DNA from: an uncultured Lachnospiraceae bacterium
GTDB lineage: Bacteria; Bacillota; Clostridia; Lachnospirales; Lachnospiraceae
Reading direction: 5' to 3'
Length of the DNA stretch: 5,610 nucleotides
Assembly (NCBI GenBank): GCA_945836355.1
Contig: CAMALD010000112.1
Location: 1-5,610 of the forward strand
The notes under the pieces were generated by a model. It did no database searches. It was not told the origin of the DNA and worked only from the letters and a program-made list of their open reading frames with translations. Of this stretch, positions 1-5,610 are shown piece after piece. Every line of letters begins with the position of its first letter. The stretch's first letter is position 1. The position numbers and the translations under genes are program-made.

Positions 1-1965
1 TGGAGGCTTTTTGCAAAACGGAAGAATAAATTCCGCCATTGGAAGCAAAACAGTACGTTTCTTAAGATATTCTCACTGCCGCGCGATGTGCAGTACACCC
101 GGTATTATTTGAAAATGCCGGTATCGGCAAATCAGGTGCTGGTGGAGTCCAAGCATGGTGAGGATGTGGCAGGCAACATGTTCCGTATGCTTTATGAAAT
201 GAGAGATGAAAAGTATCGTCAGTTTGAGGTTTTTCTGGCATTGGAGGAAAGCCGGATTGACGGCTGGCGCGAAAAACTGGAATCCTACGGCATTGATTTT
301 GTCAATATCATCCAGTTTAATTCCAAAGAGTATCTGCGAATACTGGCGACTGCGAAATATCTGATGACGGATACCAGCTTTCCGAGCTACTATATCAAAC
401 GTCCGGAGCAGGTCTATCTGAACACCTGGCACGGGACACCGCTCAAGGCGATGGGCCGCAGGGTGCCGCAGAGAGAGTATGCGCTTGGAAATGTCCAGCG
501 TAATTTCTTTATTGCGGATTATATTCTCTACCAGAACGAGTTTGCAAGAGATGTGATGATGCGCGATTATATGCTGAATCAGATTTATGAGGGAAAGATT
601 ATGCTTTCCGGGTATCCGCGCAACTCGGCGTTCTTTGATGACGAGCGCTATGATGCAATCCGCGATGAGCTGGAGCTCGGTGACATGAAGGTGATAGCGT
701 ACATGCCGACCTGGCGCGGACTGCTTAACAAGAAGGATAATAAAAAGCAGGTGGAAGAAATCAGGGGCTATCTGTATCAGCTGGACGCAGCTCTGGAGGA
801 CGAGCAGGTACTGTTTGTCAAGCTGCACCCTTATGTCAAGCGCGATATCCAATACGATGATTTTGAACATATCCGACCGTTTCCGGAGCGGTATGAGACC
901 TATGATTTCCTGAACGCCACCGATATGCTGATTACCGACTACTCCAGTATTATGTTTGACTATGCCGTTTCCGGTAAAAAGATTATTTTATTTACTTACG
1001 ACCGCAGGGAGTATTTAAAGGGACGCGGTATGTATATCCGCCTGTCCGGTCTGGAATTTCCGAAGGCAGATACCGTTGAGGAGCTGATGGAAAAGATCAA
1101 CAGTGATGAGCCTGCGGCATATGAGGCTTTTCGCGCCAAGTATTGTCCGTATGACACCGGGGATACCGCAAAGGAAGTGTGCGAGCTGCTCTTCTTCGGA
1201 AAAGAGCCGAGCTTTAAGGTGGAGAGGGCAGAGCATAACGGCAAGAAGAATGTGCTTGTTATGATTAACGGCCTGGCGAATGATGAGGCGACGACAAAGC
1301 GCATCGAGAGGTTTAATTCCTTCAGCACAAAGCGATTTAACTATTATTACTGTGTGAAGAGCAACAATATTAAGGCAGCAAGCAGCAAGATGTCCCTGTT
1401 AAAGAGAAACCAGTATTATATGCCGCTGCAGTTTGATGTCAACTATACGATACCGGGCCGTATTGCATGTATTTTTGCATTTAAGCTTAATTGGTACGGA
1501 AAGTGGACGGACCGTCAGATTGACCGTCTCGCGACAATAGAAAAGGAGAAATATTTCGGCAATATCCGGTTTGACTATGTGGTCAATATGACAAACAGAG
1601 ACCGACTGATGCACCATATCAACGGACAGTTTGATGTGCCGAAAATTTATAATTTTGTCGGGTACAAGGATGTTATTTACAAAAAGGACCGTTCCTACCG
1701 CAAAAATGCAAAGTATGTGGCAAAGCATCTGGATTTGTATGATTATGTGGTGAGTACGGAGGAGGTCAGGGGATTTCCGAGTGATGCACTGAAAAAAGGC
1801 AGAGTGGAATTAATCATATCCGAGACCGGAAGGTTCCGGATGGATAAGGTATTGGCAAACCTCGAAGAACAGAACGGCAATCCGGAGAATACCGGCGGTG
1901 ATGTTCAGCAACAAAACGGGAATGGAGAGTCGCAGAATGAAAACAGCAGTCATAACGTTTCATAG
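1..1965 (+). CDS. CDP-glycerol glycerophosphotransferase (TagB/TagF family) with extra C-terminal half-domain; 5' end missing
   Basis: This enzyme family transfers glycerol phosphate from CDP-glycerol onto a lipid-linked acceptor or growing chain at the cytoplasmic membrane face. The reading frame is open from base 1, with 654 visible codons. The GTG at 88 is an internal codon rather than a convincing start, because coding-like basic sequence (many K and R) precedes it. Numbering from the codon at base 1, the family motifs appear in order: VLVESKHGE near 47-55, TWHGTPLK at 142-149 with the first catalytic-type His, GYPRN at 204-208, YMPTWRG at 234-240, VKLHP at 273-277 with the second His, and LITDYSSIMFDY at 310-321. 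The transferase domain ends near residue 400. About 210 further residues look like the first Rossmann half of a GT-B glycosyltransferase (NVLVMINGLAND, then FDYVVNMT, then YDYVVSTEE), but no second half follows. The last 35 residues are rich in N, Q, G and E. The family call is firm; the polymerase or primase role and the exact polymer are not determined. Confidence 0.9.
   Translation, partial: WRLFAKRKNKFRHWKQNSTFLKIFSLPRDVQYTRYYLKMPVSANQVLVESKHGEDVAGNMFRMLYEMRDEKYRQFEVFLALEESRIDGWREKLESYGIDFVNIIQFNSKEYLRILATAKYLMTDTSFPSYYIKRPEQVYLNTWHGTPLKAMGRRVPQREYALGNVQRNFFIADYILYQNEFARDVMMRDYMLNQIYEGKIMLSGYPRNSAFFDDERYDAIRDELELGDMKVIAYMPTWRGLLNKKDNKKQVEEIRGYLYQLDAALEDEQVLFVKLHPYVKRDIQYDDFEHIRPFPERYETYDFLNATDMLITDYSSIMFDYAVSGKKIILFTYDRREYLKGRGMYIRLSGLEFPKADTVEELMEKINSDEPAAYEAFRAKYCPYDTGDTAKEVCELLFFGKEPSFKVERAEHNGKKNVLVMINGLANDEATTKRIERFNSFSTKRFNYYYCVKSNNIKAASSKMSLLKRNQYYMPLQFDVNYTIPGRIACIFAFKLNWYGKWTDRQIDRLATIEKEKYFGNIRFDYVVNMTNRDRLMHHINGQFDVPKIYNFVGYKDVIYKKDRSYRKNAKYVAKHLDLYDYVVSTEEVRGFPSDALKKGRVELIISETGRFRMDKVLANLEEQNGNPENTGGDVQQQNGNGESQNENSSHNVS
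1858..1962 (+). repeat. Low-complexity N/Q/G/E-rich C-terminal tail of the first gene
   Basis: These 35 codons contain two copies of Gln-Asn-Gly-Asn (bases 1870-1881 and 1912-1923), separated by a Gly- and Asn-containing spacer, and then QNEN. The composition is unlike the ordered domain before it, so the tail is probably disordered. Its last ten codons are read in a second frame by the next gene. The two copies use different codons (for example cag versus caa and ggc versus ggg), so they do not look like a fresh tandem duplication. Confidence 0.6.
1924..1929 (+). promoter_or_regulatory. Ribosome binding site for the pyruvyl transferase gene
   Basis: GGAGAG lies 7 bases before the ATG at 1937, inside the coding sequence of the upstream gene. 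It favours 1937 over the in-frame ATGs at 1898 and 1922. The protein from 1937 also begins directly with the conserved family N-terminus. Confidence 0.75.
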
Positions 1966-3061
1966 TGCACATAATTACGGTGCAACGCTACAGACCTGGG
2001 CGCTTCAGAAGGCACTCAAAAAGCTGGGCACGGACCCTTGCGTGATTCATTATCATCCGCAGGTGATTGACAGGCTCTATGAGGTTCCGAAGCTTGACAC
2101 AGTGAAAAAGCGCGGGCAGTATCTATTTCACAAAAGTGTCAGAGAGCGCCATAAGCAACTGAAGCTCAAATACAGCAAGTACAATGCATTTATAAAGTCG
2201 CATCTGGAGCTGGCGGGGGATTATACAACGTATGACGAACTGCTGGCTAATCCTCCGAAGGCGGATTGCTATATTGCAGGAAGTGACCAGATATGGAATC
2301 CGGATCACACCGATGGCGCTGACCCTGCATATCTGCTCCGGTTTCTTCCTGAGAATGTGTGCAGGGTTGCCTATGCGGCAAGCATAGGAAGAGAAAGATT
2401 TCCGGCGCAGTATGAGGCGGAATACACGGAGGGGATTCGCAGCTTTTCTGCGGTCTCCGTGCGTGAGGTTACCGCAAAGACGGCGGTGGAAAAGGCGTTC
2501 GGCAGGGAAGTCCCGGTGGTTTTAGACCCTACCATGCTTCTGACAAAGGCGGAGTACGAAGAAATCAAGGTGCCGACAAAGCGGAAAGAAAAATATATAT
2601 TGGTTTATATGATGGAGAACAACCGCGAATTGATTTCGCTGGCAAACCGGATATCCGTGGTGACCGGACTTCCCATTATCCAGCGAAAGCCGGGCAGAAT
2701 ATTTCACAGTGAGCTGCCATCCTTCTTTACGGACACGCCGGGAGAGTTTTTAGGCGAGCTTGAGAAGGCGGAATATGTCATTACAAACTCCTTTCACGGA
2801 ACCGTATTTTCAATGATTTATGAGAAGCCGTTTGTTTCCATGCTGCATACCGAGACGGGAAGCCGTATATCCGATCTGCTTAAGAGCGTGGGTATGGAGG
2901 AACATCTGATCAGGCCAAAACGGAAATTCCGCTCGATGGAGCAGTTTGCCATCAAGGATGCACCCGCGCTTCGGAGGAGGATTGCGGAATTGCGCAGGGA
3001 GTCCATATGCTTTTTGAAGGAAGCGTTGCAGATAGGAGGAAACGGCGTTGGGGAAGGATAA
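1937..3061 (+). CDS. Polysaccharide pyruvyl transferase family protein
   Basis: The predicted protein has 374 residues, a normal length for this family. Characterised members transfer pyruvate from phosphoenolpyruvate to a sugar of a surface polysaccharide as a ketal. Visible family features are the N-terminal MKTAVITFHSAHNYGATLQ (residues 1-19), AGSDQIWN (114-121), AYAASIG (145-151), SVRE (174-177), VLDPTMLL (195-202) and a C-terminal TNSFHGTVFSMIYEKP (283-298) containing the conserved Ser-Phe-His-Gly. There is no signal peptide or membrane segment, so it should act in the cytosol on a precursor or lipid-linked chain. The gene starts 29 bases inside the upstream gene, and its last 14 bases overlap the GT2 gene, which implies translational coupling. 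Lying between glycerophosphotransferases and a GT2, it probably modifies the same polymer, but the acceptor sugar cannot be read from the sequence. Some family members have no proven pyruvyl transfer activity, so the family is surer than the reaction. Confidence 0.88.
   Translation: MKTAVITFHSAHNYGATLQTWALQKALKKLGTDPCVIHYHPQVIDRLYEVPKLDTVKKRGQYLFHKSVRERHKQLKLKYSKYNAFIKSHLELAGDYTTYDELLANPPKADCYIAGSDQIWNPDHTDGADPAYLLRFLPENVCRVAYAASIGRERFPAQYEAEYTEGIRSFSAVSVREVTAKTAVEKAFGREVPVVLDPTMLLTKAEYEEIKVPTKRKEKYILVYMMENNRELISLANRISVVTGLPIIQRKPGRIFHSELPSFFTDTPGEFLGELEKAEYVITNSFHGTVFSMIYEKPFVSMLHTETGSRISDLLKSVGMEEHLIRPKRKFRSMEQFAIKDAPALRRRIAELRRESICFLKEALQIGGNGVGEG
3034..3039 (+). promoter_or_regulatory. 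Strong ribosome binding site selecting a TTG start
   Basis: A perfect AGGAGG sits 8 bases before the TTG at 3048, within the end of the pyruvyl transferase gene. The spacing is ideal. The reading frame from this TTG begins just before the conserved first strand of the glycosyltransferase (ITTVVPCFNEE), and there is no closer ATG before that motif, so the site fixes the start. Confidence 0.85.
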
Positions 3062-4031
3062 AATCACAACGGTCGTGCCCTGCTTCAATGAGGAGGCTGT
3101 TGTTGAACTGTTTTATGAGGCGGTCTGCAGGGTGGCGGAGCAGATGAAAGAGCAGGCGGAGTTTGAAATTCTTTTTGTGGACGACGGCTCCACCGACCGG
3201 ACACTTGAGAGGATAAGAGCCCTGCGTTCACGGGATTCGCGCGTGTGCTTTTTGTCCTTTTCACGCAATTTCGGGAAGGAAGCCGCGATGTATGCCGGTC
3301 TGGAGCATGCCACGGGGGACTATGTGGCGGTAATCGACGCGGATCTTCAGCACCCGCCGGAATTACTGATTCCGATGTATCAGAGCATTTGCAGCGGGGA
3401 CTACGACAGCGCTGCAGCCAGACGTACCACCAGAAAGGGTGAGTCAAGGCTGCGCTCCTTTGTCTCGAAACGATTTTACCGTGTCCTTGCACGCCTGAGT
3501 AAAATCGAGGTGGTGGACGGAGAGGTGGACTATCGTCTGATGAGCAGAAAGATGGTGAATGCGGTGCTGCAGATGAGCGAGAAAAACCGTTTCACCAAAG
3601 GGATTTTCAGCTGGGTGGGTTTTCGCACCAAATGGATTCCGTACGAAAATGTGGAGCGGGCTGCGGGCACGACCAAATGGTCCCTCTGGAAGCTGCTGAA
3701 ATACTCGATGGAGGGCATCATCGGATATTCCACTGCGCCGCTGATGCTGGTCAGCCTGATCGGCGTGCTGTTTTGCATCGTAGCGTTTGTGGCAATCCTA
3801 TATATCGTTATCAAGACGCTGATCTGGGGTGACCCGGTGGGCGGCTGGCCGTCCCTGGCCTGCATGCTGCTTGGCACCAGCGGTATTCAGCTCTTCTGCA
3901 TGGGCATTCTGGGGCAATATCTCGGAAAAACCTATCTGGAGGTTAAGAACCGGCCGATTTATCTGGCAGCCATTGTTGAGATGAATGACCAGACGGAGAA
4001 AGAAAAAGAGAAAGGAAACAGTGAAGCATGA
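3048..4031 (+). CDS. Family 2 glycosyltransferase, GtrB/DPM1-like polyprenyl-phosphate sugar synthase, two C-terminal membrane helices
   Basis: The protein has 327 residues and a TTG start. The cytosolic GT-A domain shows VVPCFNEE (9-16), the nucleotide-binding VDDGS (44-48), SFSRNFGKEAAMYAGL (70-85) and the metal-binding region DADLQHPP (97-104), followed by DYRLMSRK (161-168) and RAAGTTKWSLWKL (204-216). Two hydrophobic segments follow at about 230-258 and 266-291, then LGQYLGKTYLEVKNRP (288-303). This is the typical end of bactoprenol-phosphate glucosyltransferases such as GtrB and CsbB. Such enzymes move a sugar from a nucleotide donor to undecaprenyl phosphate; the lipid-linked sugar is then flipped and used to decorate a polymer outside the membrane. 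No partner flippase (GtrA or GtcA type) or multi-membrane-pass transferase is in the window. The C-terminus is charged (many E and K). The gene overlaps its upstream neighbour by 14 bases and tagD by 4. The sugar donor cannot be predicted from the sequence. Confidence 0.9.
   Translation: MGKDKITTVVPCFNEEAVVELFYEAVCRVAEQMKEQAEFEILFVDDGSTDRTLERIRALRSRDSRVCFLSFSRNFGKEAAMYAGLEHATGDYVAVIDADLQHPPELLIPMYQSICSGDYDSAAARRTTRKGESRLRSFVSKRFYRVLARLSKIEVVDGEVDYRLMSRKMVNAVLQMSEKNRFTKGIFSWVGFRTKWIPYENVERAAGTTKWSLWKLLKYSMEGIIGYSTAPLMLVSLIGVLFCIVAFVAILYIVIKTLIWGDPVGGWPSLACMLLGTSGIQLFCMGILGQYLGKTYLEVKNRPIYLAAIVEMNDQTEKEKEKGNSEA
4012..4016 (+). promoter_or_regulatory. Probable ribosome binding site for tagD
   Basis: AAGGA lies 11 bases before the ATG at 4028, a little farther than the optimum. 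The ATG shares bases with the TGA stop of the glycosyltransferase (ATGA), so reinitiation by terminating ribosomes may contribute as well. Confidence 0.5.
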
Positions 4032-4438
4032 AAAAAGTGATTACTTACGGTACTTTTGATCTTTTACATGTCGGACATATCAATATTCTGCGCCGGGCAA
4101 AGGAGCTCGGTGATTATCTGATTGTAGTGCTTTCGTCGGATGAGTTCAATGCAATCAAGCATAAGACGGCTTATTATAGTTACGAGGACAGAAAGACGAT
4201 TCTGGAGTCGATCCGCTATGTGGATGAGGTGATTCCGGAGTATACCTGGGAACAGAAGATTGATGATGTGGTCAACAATCAGGTCGATGTGTTTGTCATG
4301 GGGGATGACTGGAAGGGACAGTTTGATTTCCTGAAGGATTACTGCGAGGTGGTCTATCTGCCGCGGACGGAAGGCATTTCCACTACGAAAATCAAGTCGG
4401 ATCTCCATGACCGTAATATGACAAAGAAAAGTGAGTAA
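4028..4438 (+). CDS. tagD: Glycerol-3-phosphate cytidylyltransferase TagD
   Basis: It joins CTP and sn-glycerol 3-phosphate to give CDP-glycerol and pyrophosphate in the cytosol, supplying the donor for the two glycerophosphotransferases on either side. The 136 residues carry the full signature: YGTFDLLHVGHI (7-18) with the HxGH nucleotidyltransferase motif at 14-17, lysines 44 and 46, DRKTILESIRYVDEVIPE (54-71), VFVMGDDWKG (88-97) and RTEGISTTKI (113-122). As recalled, the Bacillus subtilis enzyme is 129 residues and near-collinear throughout. This copy has Val where that enzyme has Trp in HWGH, and a slightly longer polar C-terminus. The start is fixed by the conserved MKKVITYGTFD and the ATGA overlap. 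FAD- and CTP-type relatives share HxGH, but the RTEGISTT and GDDW segments point specifically to the glycerol-phosphate enzyme. Confidence 0.96.
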   Translation: MKKVITYGTFDLLHVGHINILRRAKELGDYLIVVLSSDEFNAIKHKTAYYSYEDRKTILESIRYVDEVIPEYTWEQKIDDVVNNQVDVFVMGDDWKGQFDFLKDYCEVVYLPRTEGISTTKIKSDLHDRNMTKKSE

Positions 4439-4440
4439 AC

Positions 4441-5610
4441 ATGGGGAAGGCATCGATAAAAAAGCTTGTCAAGAATATGGTTCTGGGCGTGTACCGCTCT
4501 ATGGCACGGATTCTGCCGGTGTGCCGCAGGGTGATTGTTTTTCAGAGCAGTCTGGGGCGCAACTGTACGGGCAATCCGCGCGCGGTGTATGAGGAAATGG
4601 TGCGCAGGGGGCTGGATGAGAGCTACCGCTGCTACTATATTCTGGATGCTCCGGAGAATTTTAAGGGACAGCTCCCGGGACGCATCCGGCTGGTAAAAAA
4701 TGCCCGTCTCCGCTACTATGCTGTCATGGCGGTGGCGGGAGTGTGGGTATCTGACACGCGCTTCCGGAATTACATGATAAAGCGCAGGGATACGCTCTAT
4801 ATTCAGACCTGGCATGGCACTCCGCTTAAGAAGCTGGCACTGGATATGGATTCCCTGCACATGGCAGGGGAGGAAAGCTTGGCGCAGTACAAGGAAGCTT
4901 TCCGCCGGAATGCGGCAACCTGGGACTATCTGATCTCACAGAATCCGTTTTCAAGCGGGGTGTTTCGGAGGGCGTTTGATTTTCACGGCATCATGCTCGA
5001 ATGTGGTTATCCGCGCAATGACTGCCTTGCGGATGTCATGTCGGCGGATGAAAGGCAGAGAAGAATAGCGGAGCTTGGACTGCCGCAGGATAAAAAGATT
5101 ATGCTGTATGCACCCACTTGGCGGGACAATGCGTATCACAATAAGGAAAACTACCGCTTTGAGACGAAGCTGGATTTTGCGCGCATGCAGGAGGCGTTCG
5201 GGGGTGAGTATGTCCTGGCAGTAAAATTTCACTATATGGTAAAAGAGAGTGACGGCTGGAATCCGTGCCCGGAGTTTGTCCATGTGCTGAAGGAGGATGT
5301 GGACATTGCTAAGGTATACCCGGTTGCAGAGCTTCTGATTACGGATTATTCGTCGGTTATGTTTGATTACAGCCTGACCGGGCAGCCGATATTCTTTTAT
5401 GCTTATGACCTTGAAGAGTACAGGGATACCCTCCGGGGCTTTTATTTTGATTTTGAACAGGAGGCGCCCGGGCCTATTGTCACGACCACAGAGGAATTGA
5501 TTGCGGCGATACAGAACGAGCAGAACACAGCACAGGAGTATGCATGCAAATACCGGAGGTTTCGTGAAAAATACAATCCGTATGATGACGGACATGCTTC
5601 GGAAAAGGTG
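4441..5610 (+). CDS. Second CDP-glycerol glycerophosphotransferase (TagB/TagF family); 3' end missing
   Basis: An uninterrupted frame of 390 codons runs from ATG 4441 off the right edge. It starts 2 bases after the tagD stop; a weak GTGAG at 4431-4435 may serve as ribosome site. Motifs in order: VIVFQSSLGRNCTGNPRAVY (31-50), TWHGTPLKKL (123-132) with the catalytic-type His, ECGYPRND (187-194), LYAPTWRDN (222-230), VKFHY (261-265) in place of the usual KxHP, and LITDYSSVMFDY (299-310). KYNPYDDGHASEKV ends the visible part. The corresponding segment of the first gene (KYCPYDTGDTAKEV) comes just before its domain ends, so only a short piece of the catalytic domain is probably missing here, although an extra C-terminal domain cannot be excluded. 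The N-terminal 30 residues are basic and hydrophobic, possibly an amphipathic membrane-binding helix; there is no signal peptide. The short N-terminus resembles the single-domain primase type (TagB), but primase and polymerase cannot be separated by motif alone. Confidence 0.92.
   Translation, partial: MGKASIKKLVKNMVLGVYRSMARILPVCRRVIVFQSSLGRNCTGNPRAVYEEMVRRGLDESYRCYYILDAPENFKGQLPGRIRLVKNARLRYYAVMAVAGVWVSDTRFRNYMIKRRDTLYIQTWHGTPLKKLALDMDSLHMAGEESLAQYKEAFRRNAATWDYLISQNPFSSGVFRRAFDFHGIMLECGYPRNDCLADVMSADERQRRIAELGLPQDKKIMLYAPTWRDNAYHNKENYRFETKLDFARMQEAFGGEYVLAVKFHYMVKESDGWNPCPEFVHVLKEDVDIAKVYPVAELLITDYSSVMFDYSLTGQPIFFYAYDLEEYRDTLRGFYFDFEQEAPGPIVTTTEELIAAIQNEQNTAQEYACKYRRFREKYNPYDDGHASEKV

Noticed and set aside
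19..35. Small inverted repeat CGGAA/TTCCG, with a similar palindrome at 2921-2931
   Set aside because: Five-base arms inside coding sequence, both encoding Lys/Arg-rich stretches; this is expected by chance and has no terminator-like T run.
88..90. GTG as a possible start of the first gene
   Set aside because: The frame is open to base 1 with coding-like sequence, there is no convincing purine-rich site just upstream, and the gene is better read as cut by the window edge.
73..870. Long open frame on the minus strand opposite the first gene
   Set aside because: It lies fully antisense to a frame carrying all glycerophosphotransferase motifs, and its own translation shows no recognisable domain. 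It is a shadow of the codon bias.
1898..1936. Longer version of the pyruvyl transferase starting at ATG 1898 or 1922
   Set aside because: The extra residues are not family-like, the ribosome site fits the ATG at 1937, and the conserved N-terminus begins exactly there.
4431..4440. Possible promoter or terminator between tagD and the last gene
   Set aside because: Only two bases separate the stop and the next start, and no hairpin with a T run or -10/-35 pair is evident.
4354..4860. 168-codon minus-strand frame spanning the tagD/transferase junction
   Set aside because: It runs antisense across two real genes; its composition is that of a shadow frame, with no recognisable product.
4951..5595. 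214-codon open frame on the minus strand near the right edge
   Set aside because: It is antisense to the second glycerophosphotransferase, whose motifs are unmistakable, and it has no family signature of its own.

Overview
The window is a tightly packed block of five genes, all on the + strand. It belongs to a cell-surface polymer locus of the teichoic-acid type, meaning glycerol phosphate is transferred from CDP-glycerol. The protein sequences, the strong purine-rich ribosome sites, the roughly balanced base composition and the lack of spacing suggest a Gram-positive Clostridia-type bacterium, plausibly Lachnospiraceae. That placement rests on family resemblance recalled from memory, not on a search.

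Layout: (1) 1-1965 is a CDP-glycerol glycerophosphotransferase with no upstream end in the window. It has a C-terminal half-domain and a low-complexity tail. (2) 1937-3061 is a polysaccharide pyruvyl transferase family protein. (3) 3048-4031 is a family 2 glycosyltransferase of the polyprenyl-phosphate-sugar-synthase type, with two membrane helices, starting at TTG. (4) 4028-4438 is TagD, glycerol-3-phosphate cytidylyltransferase, the best-supported call. (5) 4441-5610 is a second CDP-glycerol glycerophosphotransferase, which is open at the right edge.

The junctions are a 29-base overlap, a 14-base overlap, a 4-base ATGA overlap and a 2-base gap. There is no non-coding stretch long enough for an internal promoter or terminator, so the block should be one transcript that starts upstream and ends downstream of the window.

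Working model (inference): TagD makes CDP-glycerol. The two TagB/TagF-type enzymes use it, perhaps one as primase and one as polymerase, to build or decorate a glycerol-phosphate-containing chain on a lipid carrier at the inner face of the membrane. The GT2 protein could make a polyprenyl-phosphate sugar for side-chain glycosylation, and the pyruvyl transferase could add a pyruvate ketal to a sugar. Linkage-unit enzymes, the export transporter and any flippase are not in this window. All five families are known. The unusual parts are their combination and the C-terminal architecture of the first gene.
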